Shown piece after piece: positions 13,096 through 25,016 of a stretch of 64,000 nt of DNA; position 1 is the first letter of the stretch, and every line of letters starts with the position of its first letter. The position numbers were made by a program, and so were the translations under genes. Source of the DNA: Rhytidiadelphus loreus (Eukaryota; Streptophyta; Bryopsida; Hypnales; Hylocomiaceae); contig OX344764.1 of the NCBI GenBank assembly GCA_947034895.1, positions 68,181,348 through 68,245,347 on the forward strand, written 5' to 3'. Below the pieces are notes generated by a model. The model saw only the letters and a program-made list of their open reading frames with translations, had not been told where the DNA came from and did not search any database.

Positions 13096-13382
13096 CATTA
13101 GATGGGATTCCGGGGGCTAAAGGGCTGTTTCGGCGTTGTTCCCAGCTCCGTTCCCCGGGAACCCCATCGAACGCGACGGCAATTTTTTTTTTTTTTTCAA
13201 TTTTATTAAGTCCTTAAAATGAAAAACGAAGTTATTTTTTTTATATTTATTTTCAAAAACTTTGACCTGGCAGTCGCTTGGCTAGGTCAACACAGGCGGG
13301 GAACGGTGGGTATCGGCAGGTTTCAAACTGGTTTCGACTGGGAAACTCACAACCCTCCCCGATGGCCGAATCCCCTCTAATG
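13096..13382. mobile_element. CATTAG-type MITE, copy 2
   Basis: The ends are cattagatgggattc and the inverted gaatcccctctaatg. GC-rich shoulders (ggctgtttcgg, gttcccagctccgttccc) flank a T-rich core. An internal palindrome runs from tgacctggc to ggctaggtca at about 13263-13289. It closely matches the copies at 42.3 and (inverted) 58.5 kb. Its right end directly abuts the TTAA element that starts at 13384. Confidence 0.75.
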
Positions 13383-13383
13383 G

Positions 13384-14350
13384 TTAACCCCTCAAGGATT
13401 AGGTTTCTTTTTTTCATAAAGACATTGTCAAAAACTGTGGGATTTGGATATGTTATTCAAAAATGGAAATTGAAACTTTATCTTAAAAAACTTTAACCGT
13501 AAAAAAATGAAGTAAAGTATTTAAACAAAGTGTGGAAAAAATTTCAGCCCATTTGATTGCACGGATAGAAAGATTATAATGTTTGAAGTGAGAAAAAACA
13601 CTTTTTTTCATTCCTACAAAACAGGGTCAGCAGACTTTGGGCCCTCTTGGAGTACAATTTTTTCTCTACACAAAAATGAGGATTTTGACCATTCATAAGT
13701 ATATGATGTTAGGTTCACTCATAAAAAAATTTAGAAGCAATTGAGATGTTCAGCTTATACAAAATCACCCTGCAACGCAAGGAGGTTAAGTGAATTGATA
13801 ATGCATGAGTTATTTTTTGTTGATTTCGTGTGCAATGAGAAAATTTCTTATTTGGAATCCCAACGGTGAAAAGTTAAAGACAAACATTTGGAATATGAGG
13901 GAAAAAATTCAAGAATTTTAACTTCACAGATTGCAAGATAATATGACTTGAAGTTAGAAGAATATATTTTATCTAAAAATTGCCCAAACATAGCTAACAA
14001 AGTTTTACTCCTCTTAGAATGATATTTGAGGATTAAATTTATATATTTTTTGGACAATTGCATGCCTTATTTTATTAGTTATATATATACCAAATTTCAA
14101 AAGTTGATGAGCTTTTTTGCAAAAGATTTCCAAAGATTTTCAAATTGCCCGAGCTACCCCAAAAGTTCAAGATAAGCATAACTTTTGATTTAGGCACATG
14201 ATTCGAAAAAAATATATTTTTTCACTAGGGACATACATGTTCACATATTGTGTCCAAATTTCATGAACATCCAACCAAAACTCACTTCGTAGGAAGCTAC
14301 CCAAGGTTTCTTGCGTGCGTTGAATGGACACTTGGTCCTTTAGGGGTTAA
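13384..14350. mobile_element. TTAA-flanked inverted-repeat element, 967 bp
   Basis: TTAA is followed by cccctcaagga at the left, and the right end is tcctttagggg followed by TTAA. The body is AT-rich with no coding frame. A degenerate relative without clear ends occurs at about 19815-20390; both contain a block around cataacttttgattt-ggcac. The TTAA target and CCC/GGG termini are characteristic of piggyBac-like elements; the assignment is an inference. Confidence 0.7.
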
Positions 14351-15037
14351 AGGGGACATGGCCCCTATGACCAAGGTAGTCACCAAAATGCTTGGATTAT
14401 TAGACCAATAGGTGCATTTTTAGTTTCTACAGTGAGCAATCAAGTCATCCATCGTCTACTTTTCAAGTGTCATTTAATGGTTAAGGACCAATTGTTTTAA
14501 TTGTTAACAATAGATGAATACAAATACATCCCTAGCACACAAAAATGCATTTTTTCATCCATCAATTTTTAAGAAGATTCTTGTGTTAGTTCTTTATTAT
14601 TTGTACAACATAGATTCAAAAGATTTTGTTTTGCAAAAATTCTATAATTCAAAAGGTAATAGTAGGTATAGCCTCAAAAGTAACTTTTAAATTAAAAAAT
14701 TGGCCCTTCAAAAACAACTTGAATAAAAAAAATAATCTTCAAATATTACTATAAATAGAAATTATTATTTTGAACTTAAAGGAAAAAAAATTAGTGTGAA
14801 TATCACAAATATTCAATCAACAGTTGTTTTTAGAAGGAATTTCAATTTTTGGCTTCAATTTAGTTAAAAAATATTGGAGATTGTAGTAGTTGATCTAATT
14901 GTATGGATATGATCTACAGATCACGTTTTACTAAACTATTGTTTGAAAGTCTTTGTTAAATTATTATTCTAAATTTCATTTTATAATACATCTTCATAAT
15001 TTTAGAAATATGGATTAAAGCCTTGGTCCTTAAGGGA

Positions 15038-15615
15038 TTAATCCCTTAGCGTCCAAATCCTTGTCCGAAATTAAAGATTTGGAAAAAATCATTTTAAAAT
15101 ACTATTTGAAAGAATATTTAGGAATTCATATACAAATAAAAGTTTTAGATTTTGAGTTTTAGATTCCATTCGTTCACCAATGCTATCACCAATATTTTTT
15201 ATAAATTTTCAAAGAGAAACTCCATAATTCCTTCTAAATTCGATTACAAGCAAAATATTATCATTTTTTGAGTAAAATTTGTTGGAATGCATTTGAAATG
15301 AGGTTCTCTTGACATGGTGATTTTTTGAAATTTTTGTGTTCTTAAAATCTATGACCTCAATTTTGCAAATCCAGTTTTGAACTAAAGTCAATGCAATTTT
15401 GGCTTGGTCATCTACTTGACATTTTTCCACATTTTTTTTAATTTTAGAAAAATATTTACTTGAACAACACCAAATCCAACCATTAGATAGGACAAGAACT
15501 TGATAAAGTATCTCCACAAATTTGGATGACTTTCATCCAAGCAAAATGAGAAAGAACCAAGGGTTTCAATCTATCCATTGTCCAAAAATTAGAAGTCAGA
15601 GCGCTTAGGGATTAA
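15038..15615. mobile_element. TTAA-flanked element, 578 bp, copy 1
   Basis: TTAA plus tcccttagcgtcc at the left and gcgcttaggga plus TTAA at the right. The element at 60273-60850 is homologous throughout (shared ggtgattttttgaaatttttgt and ttttttgagtaaaa blocks) and has exactly the same length of 578 bp. That supports real boundaries. No coding capacity is seen. Confidence 0.75.
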
Positions 15616-15697
15616 GGGTTAATCATTGAAATAGATTTGAGCAAATATAATGATATGGTCTTCAAAATATAGATAAAAATATTGCTTTTATGATTTA

Positions 15698-16600
15698 TTA
15701 ACCCTTTAACGACCAGGTCGATGACTGATTACTCAAACTGACAGATTTTCATCGATAGCAAACTGGCTATTAAGAGCAAGCACACAGCTGACTCCCCAAA
15801 CATGGACGTCAAATGGCTTGGCGTATCCCTCCACACCAAAAGGGGACACTTAGTGGATGTTTAATCAAACTTGACATTTGGTGAATTATTTATTCAAATC
15901 AAATTGTAGATGTAATTTGAAGCTATGCAACTAATGCTAGAAAGATTTGAATGAATTAATTGTTAAATTTTTAATATATAAAATTTTAAGCATGGTCCCC
16001 TTGCTTGGAAATCTATGTTAAAAACTTATCATTTAATCCATGGTAAACCCAAAAGCTTTAGAAATTTAGCTTCAAATATTATTACAATTAGATTTGAGTG
16101 TCTCATGAGGGAAGACAATCTCTCTATATACACATGGGGTGATAGGAGGAGGAACAATCCATGTGGGATAAGTCACTTGAATGAGAAGGAACTTCACTAT
16201 TCATTCATGGTGAAGTTCTTTCTCATTCTAAGTGACTTATCCCACATGGGTTATTCCTCCTCCTCCTACCCCATGTGTATATAGAGAGATTCTCTTCCAT
16301 AGGGGGGCAATGCAAGTTTGCTACCTTCTTTTCCATTGTATTGGACACAATGGGAAAAAACACTTCAATGCGTTTGAAGTTAAATTTTTAAAAATGTTTA
16401 AACCTGAAATTTGTTAGAACTGAGAAATTTTTAAAATCATCACAATTGGATTTTAAAACTCAAAGCAATTTCTACTCTGAAGTTGGCCTCACATGGCTAG
16501 TTACCGTGTCTCCGCAGCTTTGTGGGGCTTGCTCTAATGAAATTGTGTCAGTTTGTCACTTTTTTATAACCCGTCATCGACCTGGTCGTTAAAGGGTTAA
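15698..16600. mobile_element. TTAA-flanked element with 24-bp perfect TIRs and an internal foldback
   Basis: TTAA flanks both sides. The termini are 24-bp perfect inverted repeats at 15702-15725 and 16573-16596 (ccctttaacgaccaggtcga and onward). The body is non-coding and holds a long hairpin at 16110-16298, described separately. Perfect termini suggest recent movement or conservation. Confidence 0.85.
16110..16298. repeat. Long inverted repeat (88-bp stem, 12-nt loop)
   Basis: The left arm 16110-16197 and right arm 16210-16298 are reverse complements apart from roughly eight differences clustered in the middle. The stem starts gg-aagacaatctctc and closes at acttcac/gtgaagt. A transcript would fold into one very stable hairpin of the kind that feeds miRNA or siRNA processing. 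No coding sense is apparent. Confidence 0.9.
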
Positions 16601-16612
16601 GGTTTGTAATTG

Positions 16613-16841
16613 TTAACCCCTTAATGCCTCAATCCTTTTTCAAAATTTGGCACATTTTTGCTTATATCTTTGTACAGTAATACCATTTGCCAGAATTTCA
16701 TGAAATTGGGCATAAAAGAAGGTTGTCTTTTCAAGATTCAAGGGTTACATTGGATGAATGAGAAGGTAGGTGGATGAAACACCACCTGCAAGCCCTCTGT
16801 TCATCGTCCAGAATATGGACGTCGAAGCGCTTAAGGGTTAA
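16613..16841. mobile_element. Short TTAA-flanked element, 229 bp
   Basis: TTAA plus ccccttaatgcc at the left; gaagcgcttaaggg plus TTAA at the right. The right terminus resembles that of the 578-bp family (gcgctta). It lies only 12 bp from the end of the preceding element. Non-coding. Confidence 0.6.
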
Positions 16842-17564
16842 TCCTTAACCTTGGAAGGATGTCAACATATGACCAAGGTAGTAACTTAAAAACGATTTGA
16901 TTTTTGAACCAGTAGTTGCATTCTTCAATTCTATAGTGATATTGGAAAATCATCCATCGTCCATTTTTTTGGCTTTTGTTTTTTAGAGCTAAATGCCCAA
17001 TGAATATATAGCCATTTCAAAATTCTTGATGTTTTTCCATAATGTATACATATACATATAGCAAAACTCCAGCAAAACTATAATTTCTATTTATAGCATT
17101 TAATAAATGATTACATGAAATTGCAATTTTGAATGATTTGTCCTTTGTAATGTTGTGCAAGATAAAAATTTGATGAATGACTATTGTTTTTAAGAAAAAA
17201 ATGAAAAATGTAACTACTTATCTTGTATAAGCATTATTTTTGTGATTGATTACCTTTGTGAACTACCCTTGGTAGTCACTGTGTCAACCTTGAAATAAAA
17301 AAGAACAACAATCCCAGTCCCTAAAGGATGAATTTTTCTTTCTGAAATACAAGCATTATGATCTTGCAATTGGTAAAATTTCTTACTCTAAAATTTTTGA
17401 AGGATGTATTTTAACAAGTTAACCAAAGGATTCTATGGTTGAATTTGTTTATGAATAAATGTAAGTGAAGATTTAAACTTTGTTTTGGATATGAATATTT
17501 TGGAGTAGTTTTGGGCCTAAAAATAGTGAGGTCTTCTAGGGATTTACTAGAGTTTTTTTGAAGT

Positions 17565-18497
17565 TTAACCCCTAAAGGACCGGACTGTGTTTTTTGTCTG
17601 TATAAAATTTTTGGGTAGGTACCTACGAGCGGAGATTTTCATATTTGGGGCTGAAATTTTAATAGAATGTGGGGGCGAGGAAGATCTTTCATATGCACCA
17701 AATTTCATGACATTTGGAAATACGAGTCAAAAGTTATAGCCTAATATGTTATTTTTTTTCCCAAGCGGGCAGTTCGGGCAGATCAGAAAAAATCACTTTT
17801 TTCAGAAACAAAAATTTGGAATTGATTTCTAGAGTTTTATATACACAAAAAGTTTTGAATCATTCCATTTTGATCAATGAGTCAAAAGTTATGAGGATTT
17901 TTTGTTTGCGGGCAGTTTTGGATTTCCTACTCTAAAATAAACTTTGAAATCCTTTATCTTACCCAATTTTCATTATTTTGGGACAAAAATAAAATTGTAG
18001 GATGTAGATACATTATTACAACATTTCGACCATTGGGATTGGAAATTTTCAATTCCATATTTAAATTGTAAATAATTTAGTATTTTTAATCATTCTTTAC
18101 TACTACCTACTTACTATTTTTTTCCTATATGTTGTACTATTCCAAATTATCTGAAAATTTTCAAGCATGTGGCCAACTTGTCTAGGAAAACAAATCCAAA
18201 GAAGCACCACCATTTAGGTCATTTTTCCATAAAAATGTGAGCTTGTGAAGTGCAGCTGCCCTGCTTTTCACAGGGTAAAAAAATGATTTTAGTTAATTTG
18301 AATCCTTATATCTTGCAATCCACCTGGTGGAAATGTCTGAAATTTTTACCACATGTTTTGATACTATATAATACAAGATCCTACGGTTAGATATGTCAAA
18401 AAAAGTTTTTTTTTCCAAAATTTGGTACTTGTACTAGAAATGACAGTTTTGGAGAGTTTTTGGAGAGTTTTTGGTGAAGTAGCTATTTAAGGGTTAA
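17565..18497. mobile_element. TTAA-flanked element, about 933 bp
   Basis: The left end is TTAA plus cccctaaaggacc. The body matches, in inverted orientation, the element at 25017-25925 (shared aaagttatagcctaatatg and gaatcattccattttgatca blocks). The right end is less like the left (ggg plus TTAA) and sits in a perfect palindrome at 18474-18510. The subterminal motif acaagatcctacggttaga near 18374 is shared with three other elements. Confidence 0.65.
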
Positions 18498-18510
18498 ATA
18501 GCTACTTCAC
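18474..18510. repeat. Perfect 17-bp palindrome at an element end
   Basis: gtgaagtagctatttaa, then ggg, then its exact reverse complement. The left arm is inside the element that ends here and the right arm is in flanking DNA. Confidence 0.9.
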
Positions 18511-18899
18511 TTGAAAACTATAGTTTCTTTGAAAAAGTTTACTACTTATTTTGAGAGCATCTGGCTTTCCATCTTGGCTATATAATATAATAGAGGTTTG
18601 TCATCTCCCCATTACAGTCTACCGGAGGCTATTTTCAAATCCAAGCAAGCCTTGTGCACTTGGATTTGTGAACTTGGATTTTAGATGGCCCTTGGGTATA
18701 TTTCAACTAATAGGTAAAAATGACTCTTTGTAATGTCTCAGATGTGGCAAGTTTGAGATGACAGGTTAGAAACTAAGGTAATTGGGCCTATAATTGTGAA
18801 CGTCACATATACTATTTTGTTGACGATAGGCTTGCCATTAGATGAAATTTAGTTCTTGTTAAGGGTTTTGAGTTTTCTTGCATTCCCCTGCATTCTCAT

Positions 18900-19112
18900 C
18901 TTTGCCACACAGCCTGTTGACGTGGTCGAGAGACTGCCACATCAGCAGGCATTTAAAATAAAATAAATAAATAAATTTTTATTTTTAAAACAAAATTAAA
19001 AATTAAAAATTAAAAATTAAAAATATTTTTTTTTCTAGATAGCGCAAGTTGGTTCCCAACGGTGGGAACTAGCCTAAAACGGCCCTCTCCAAAGGCAAAA
19101 AAACATCTAATG
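18900..19112. mobile_element. CATTAG-type MITE, partial copy 3
   Basis: A clear right end (ggccctctcc through catctaatg) and the internal arms gacgtggtc and gccacatc are present. The left end is not clear. It is followed about 85 bp later by another copy. Confidence 0.45.
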
Positions 19113-19196
19113 TCTCATTATTGTCTACAATGGACTTCATTACCTTAGTTGGTGGTTGATGTGGGTATGCATAAGGGGAGATTTTGGCCTTTAAGA

Positions 19197-19486
19197 CATT
19201 ACATGGGATTCAGTCCTTCGGAAGAGCCGTTTCAAGTTGTTCCCGTTGCTGGGAACCATCATGAACTGTCTAGAAAAAAAATTTAAAAATTTAGAAACAA
19301 CTATAGAAAAATTAAATTTAAAATTTAAAATACTATTATTATTTTTTGAATATTAAAAAAATAATTTTTAAATTTTTGTCGATGTGGTCGACTCAACCAC
19401 ATTAGCATCCTACATGGCAGAGTTCCCAACATTTGGGAACACTAGGGAACTCGCAGTCCTCTGCTGCAGCTGAATTCCATCTAATG
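19197..19486. mobile_element. CATTAG-type MITE, copy 4
   Basis: Ends cattacatgggatt and aattccatctaatg are inverted. The core is A/T-rich. The internal palindrome reads gatgtggtcga ... accacatt. The shoulders contain the family blocks gttcccgttgctgggaacc and gggaactcgcagtcctc. Confidence 0.65.
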
Positions 19487-22034
19487 GATTGTTTTAGTCC
19501 AGTCCCCTTTGCTGTGAACAACGACTATATAGTCAAATTATTAAAAATAATAATAGTTTTAAATTATATATATAATAATTAATAATAATATCCAATTGCT
19601 ATAGCAAAGTTTCCACAACTTAGGAACTCTGGGGAACTCACATTCTGTTAAAGGTTGAAATCTCTCCTATTGACAAACTCCTTCTAAATTAACATAACAT
19701 ATTTTTATTTTGTTTTTAAAATCCACTTTCTTTTGCTATCAATAATAACAAGTGATTAGTTTTTGTTGATTAGCCTTTTAGAGAAAAAAGCAATGGAAAA
19801 AAATTTATCATGATCTTTAAAGGACTAGGGCGCCGATTTTTGCAAATATTGTCAAAAATTGTCACTTTTTAGAGCAACAAGAAAAAATGGAACAAAAGAT
19901 GTTTTTGAAGTTCAATTGTATAAATTTGTACCAAACACATTGGGAATGAGTCAAAAAAAATTTAGAAACTTTGACTACAGGGATTGAAAGATTTTAGCTT
20001 TTGAAGTTAAAAGAAGAAGTTTCTTCCCAACCCTACTAGACATAGTGTGCAAAATTTAACTCTTCTTATAGTGAGATTTTGCACTATACTTGGTTATTTT
20101 TTTGACAATTGCATCCTATATTATATGGATTACATTCCCACCTAATTTCAGAAGTAGATGTTGAGTTAAGTAAAAAATTCCTTAATTGCTTAAATTTTTT
20201 TGGACAACATAACTTTTGATTTGGGCACCTAGTCAAAAAATTTAAAATTCTTGACAAGGTGGCACATGTTCATACCTTGTGTGTTAATTTCAAAAAAAGA
20301 TCAATTGAAAATTGACTTTGTAGGAACCTACCTAAACTTCCAAATGGCTTAGAAAGACCAAATTGTCTTGCCAAGGGGTTGATTTTGGACTTTCTTTGAG
20401 AGTTTCTAGAATTGTTTGAATAGAAAAGTAATAGCTTCCTATTAGTGTCCAAACACTTGTATATTAAAACCTTTCTTCAAAGCAAAGGATTTCAAGGGAT
20501 AAGAGTCTATCCAAATTTGAAAAAGGGAATAGACTTCACTCGAATTGCATCATAAATAGGTTGGTTTTCAGTAAAGAAGTAGGGCTTCAGAATAGAAAGC
20601 CCAATCATAAAAATTTGTATTTGTATCTTAGTGACAAGCTAAATGGTTGTAAAGTTATGGGAAGAATGTGTTTAGGTAACTATACCTAAAATTGCACAAA
20701 TAAATAATTTATTATGGTTCCCATTATTATATTGGAAATTTTTGTGGGGTTATGTTGGTAAGAAAAGGAGATTCTAGATTCTCTTAGAATGCATTTTTTT
20801 GGATACCATTTGAATAAACTACAATTTTTCAAAGTGCTGAAAATAAGTGTTTTTAAAAGTGATCATAGGTGTTTTTAAAAGTGATCATAGAGTCTCATGA
20901 ATAGTGGGAGTACATTGTAGGCAAGAATCTTAAGTGTGTGATTTTAGAATTGTGTGATTTTAGGTGTAGTTACCTTAACCCCTAAATGCCTTTAAAAGTA
21001 ATCAGAGAGTCTCATGAATAGTGAGATTACATTGTAGGCAAGAATTTTTAGTGTGTGATTTTAGGTGTAGTTACCTTTACCTCTAAATGCCCAAGGCCTA
21101 TTTTGAACTTATTGGAATTTACTCTAAATTGAACAAAATGCCAACATTTTGATAAGTTGTATCAATTTTTTGTTAATTGTAACCATACAAATTCAAACTA
21201 GACATGTTAGAGATTGCATAGGAAAAGAAAACACAACAATATCACTTATGGAATGAAAGATTATAACGTTTGACCATGAGGATATTAAAACTGCAAAAAT
21301 TGCAGGTCCTATGATCAAGAATTTTCCATACAATTTTCGCTCACTAATGTCCCCCTGAAAAGGGACAACTATCACTGCTGAAGAGTAAAATTCTGAGCTG
21401 GACCCTTTTTCTTTTCATTTTTCGTTTGCCGCTGAGATGGCTAAAAAAATTTCAATTCTAAATCAATTTAACACTTCGGCAAGCATGAGCTGTCATTGCT
21501 CACAAGCTACATAAATGGCAAATGCAGGATTTTCACAGCACAGAAAGCAGATAAACTGGAAAACCATAAAGACTTTCATGAAGACACTAAAAATACTTAG
21601 CTGCAAAATCAGAGAGGTATTTCTCCTTTGATTTCTACATACAAAATGCTACACAACAAATCCTGCAACACATGTCCTCTACGCACATGGAAAAACCACT
21701 TGTTCCTACAACGTCCAAGGGCACGACAAGATCTTCGTAACAAAAACAATAACACAGAACCAAAAACGCATCCATGTACTGTACATTCGAGAAATATTGT
21801 AGCAATAAATCAGGGAGTTCCTCCTCATTTGAACTCTATATACAAAATGCTACAAAACTAACCCTGAACCCGTTGCGAGTTCTCCTCTATGCAAATGAAA
21901 AAAATCACGTGAAGATGAATATAAACTCCAAAGGCATTACGAGATCTCAGTAGACAAGGGCGATAATATACAAGGAAAAGAGAACCCGACATTGCCGTAA
22001 ACTTCACGTACCCAATTCCTGGCTGGCTAGCTGG
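19487..22034. other. Gene-free repeats and probable 3' flank
   Basis: A degenerate relative of the 967-bp TTAA element lies at about 19815-20390. Duplicated blocks containing cagagagtctcatgaatag-like sequence occur near 20880-21080. An imperfect tandem duplication of about 200 bp covers 21610-21950 (tacaaaatgctacacaac versus tacaaaatgctacaaaac). The last part may be 3' flank of the minus-strand gene at 22.7 kb. No further gene is seen. Confidence 0.45.
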
Positions 22035-22314
22035 CTACCTCAATCCAACTATCAAAAATCTATTGTTTAACTGTGAAACTCGCTTTAAACCTGCAAAGCT
22101 TTGTAAGATCCCTGCCGGTGAAATAAATACATGCGCGTCCGGTAAAGGGTTTGTTGGCCCTACTGCACAGAAAACATGTGCACAAGGTTTAGTTAGAAGA
22201 GAAAATTCTTGGCTAATTTCACCACAGGAGCAGTTGAAGCCAATTGATTTGCCCGAAAGTGTCGAATTTGCTACAAAATATGACTGAATGACTACAAAGA
22301 ATAACAAGCTAATA

Positions 22315-22546
22315 CTCCCTCTCTCCCGAAATAAGTGTCCGATGGGTCTCTTTTTTGTGTCACAAATTAAGTGTCTGATGTGTATTCTTTATCCTTCCAT
22401 AGCCTCCGGAGCAGATTGAACAATGTTTGCATCATCACAGAGGAGGCAACTACGCAGTTTCTCAACACGCTCCAGCTGATTTCCCCCCGTAAGCGACACT
22501 CCAGTACAAATGTTGCAATCGGACTCATATTTCGGGATGGAGGGAG
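22315..22546. mobile_element. Stowaway-like MITE, 232 bp
   Basis: The left end ctccctctctcccgaaata and the inverse of the right end, ctccctccatcccgaaata, form long terminal inverted repeats that extend to a shared gtccgat. The element is flanked by TA on both sides (22313-22314 and 22547-22548). The CTCCCTC terminus and TA duplication are the hallmarks of Stowaway MITEs, moved by Tc1/mariner transposases. Non-coding. Confidence 0.9.
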
Positions 22547-22658
22547 TACAACACTATTGAAGAATCTAGAATACTCATGGCTATCAAAACCTAAGGATGC
22601 AGTAATTTTGCTAATTTGAAGAAACACAACCGTATCACCGACCTGTTGGTTTCCATTG

Positions 22659-22958
22659 TCAAGAGCTTCGGGGCGGATTGGAAACTCGAATTTGCACGGG
22701 AATGGGCCGGCCAGTGCCACTGCCACCACAGGCGCTGCAGCGCATCATGCCGGAGCCTTCACAAGTGTTGCACCCGACGTCGTGGTCGGACCATCGTGTG
22801 CACATGCAGGGCACTCGGCGGGAGCCATTGCACGTCGGGCAGGCGTTGCCTCCACTCATGGGCTTCTCCTGTTCCGCATCGATCAGCGATTTGATGACCC
22901 AAGCTCCTGCTAAAGCGCTCAATCCTTCCACCACCTGGGTTACCGCGCCCGGAGACAT
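22659..22958 (-). CDS. DnaJ-type zinc-finger (cysteine-rich) protein, 99 aa
   Basis: A single uninterrupted frame begins with ATG at 22958 and ends TGA. The N-terminus (residues 8-25) is a hydrophobic helix containing EGLSALAGAWVIKSL. Then come four cysteine pairs: C40/C43 (CPTCNG), C51/C53 (CMC), C63/C66 (CNTCEGSG) and C74/C77 (CSACGGSG), followed by GTGRPIPVQI. This is the zinc-binding CxxCxGxG fold of DnaJ, found without a J domain in plant BSD2-like and related plastid-associated proteins, which usually act as chaperone or assembly factors. The second pair is CxC rather than CxxC. The last CxxC is followed by GGSGTGRP. The molecular partner cannot be told from sequence. A leader exon upstream is possible. 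Confidence 0.85.
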   Translation of the reverse strand: MSPGAVTQVVEGLSALAGAWVIKSLIDAEQEKPMSGGNACPTCNGSRRVPCMCTRWSDHDVGCNTCEGSGMMRCSACGGSGTGRPIPVQIRVSNPPRSS

Positions 22959-23900
22959 CGTCCAGCCCTACATGACCCCAAAACATCACATCACCGCCTC
23001 GAAACAATCACAAGAATCGAAGGGCGCCATGCTTATCAATAAGCTAGCGGATACCCAAACCGACCTTCGTTATCACAACAACTATCTATTCATCTTACTC
23101 GTTCAATTGGCAAGTCAAGCGGTCACTCATCATCGAATAGAAATAAGATTGTATACCATCACTAATAGTGTTCCACAAACCCCCACTTGAAAATTCCATA
23201 CCCAATTCGATTACAATGATAAGAATCCCACATACAGAATTTGTGCATGACATCGAAATATCAATCAGAGCTCTACTCTAATCCCAAAAATCACACTCCT
23301 ACAGACGTCTCCCAAATTTCCTGAAAGACTACCTCCAAAACCTAATCGTAAAATAAAATCAACAGTTTCGTGACCGAGAAACCACACCTTCTAGCTCTCA
23401 AAATTGACAGATCTTCGTCAACTGATCACCCGAATTCAACCTCCACGAAGCGACTCGCCGCGCACACAAAGAATCCCCAATTGGAGAAGGAACAGAACCC
23501 TTCGATTTGCAGTGGCAATAAATTTCAATGTATCATATCAATGTGAAAAAATGAGCAGAGCCTCGTCAGCGGAACGAGTGAGAGCGTTGGCTTTTTGTCT
23601 TCCCTTTCATGAGAGAGGGAAAGGCAAGAAGAAGCCACGTTGGGTCGCCATAGCCGTCGGACGGAATGAATCGACGGCAAGCCAATGCGAAACAGACGTG
23701 TGGGGTCGCGTTGTTGAGGTGCAATCCAACAGAGGGGGAGATAGGAACGTGGCTTGCTTCTCCGTTCACGCATGCTTGCTTGTCTTCTTCGCCAAAGTTC
23801 TCCAGAAAGTTTCCGAAATTGCCAGTTTCGTATTCGTCAGTCATGGGGAATTCGGTGCTCAATTTTCTACACAGATTGAAAGACATGTGTTTTACAAAAT
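22959..23900 (-). promoter_or_regulatory. Probable upstream region of the zinc-finger gene
   Basis: GC content is higher than in the neighbouring repeats, CpG is present, and open frames lie on both strands with no recognisable domain. This is the usual appearance of promoter and leader sequence in this window. No specific operator or TATA box is claimed. Confidence 0.35.
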
Positions 23901-23975
23901 TTGGGCATGTGACACTTGGAGCACAGTGAATGCTCTCTGGGGACACACTTTTTTTCTTCACTTGGATCATTTCTA

Positions 23976-24381
23976 TTAACCCCTTTAGGATGTTAGCAAG
24001 TGTACGCTTTTGTATACTACGTCGTAAAATACAGTCTGACTCACATTAAAGTCTGAAATCTGAAAATGTGATAGTGCACAAGTTTCCATCAGTAGATTAA
24101 TAATTTTATCCAAAATTTTGCACTTTTGTCTCACATCCCAAGACTTGAATTGAATTTCAGCAATTAATGAGAAGGATCACATGTTGAAAAAAAGGAGAGA
24201 AGCAATGAGCCATCCACTTACATTTGCCCACCTCAAACCATACAACAGAACACATTAAAGCTCACTACACATTTAATGGAAAGCAAAAACATTGGAAAGA
24301 GGACCCAATTAAGGCAAGGCATACTGCATTGTATAAAAATTCGTAGGCCATTTTGGGTTGCTAACATCCTAAAGGGGTTAA
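23976..24381. mobile_element. TTAA-flanked element, 406 bp, 20-bp perfect TIRs
   Basis: TTAA at both edges. The left terminus cccctttaggatgttagcaa (23980-23999) is the exact reverse complement of the right terminus (24358-24377). Non-coding body. Confidence 0.9.
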
Positions 24382-25016
24382 GGTAGTGTGCTCATAAACC
24401 GTCACTTTAAGGGTTGATTCGCCTTTTTGCACAGGTTTTCAAGGATAAAATGATTTTTAGATCATTTTTCAGAGAAAGAAAAATAGATGTGGAACCTAAC
24501 ACAATTGGTTTTGTATTTTTCCAAGCATTTTTTAATTAGTTATAAATTTTCAAAGATTCTGGACATAGATACCTATTTGTGACCGTAGGTCTTCCAAAAC
24601 CCATCCACTTGCAACTTATAAAGAGATGTGCAGAAATCAAAGACAATGATCGGCTCTTGCAATAGAAAAACAATTTTTTTGTTGATGCATTCAATTACTA
24701 CAGTGGTCCATTTAAGCATCACCCCATTTTTATTCTCCACCTAAAAATAGGGGCGGTTTGAAGAAGATGGATGCTTTTAGAGCATACTCCCTTATTAGAT
24801 TGATGAAATTGTATTTTTTTTTCTCACTGGCAAGTGATAGGGGATTTTTTTTTTGAAACACGTGAACAATTTCCATTGAAGCGATTGGAGATTTCAATGC
24901 ACAAATGAAAAAAATACAAATTCTCATGGGAATACCGTAATGTGAAGGCATTCAAGAGTGTCCTTGTTTCCATTCTTGTACCCTAGAGTGCTACTAAATG
25001 TGTCCCTAGACTTTGG

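Noticed and set aside
23404..23979. 191-codon plus-strand frame and an overlapping 134-codon minus-strand frame
   Set aside because: The two frames conflict, neither has a recognisable domain, and both run toward the edge of a TTAA transposon; more likely promoter DNA.
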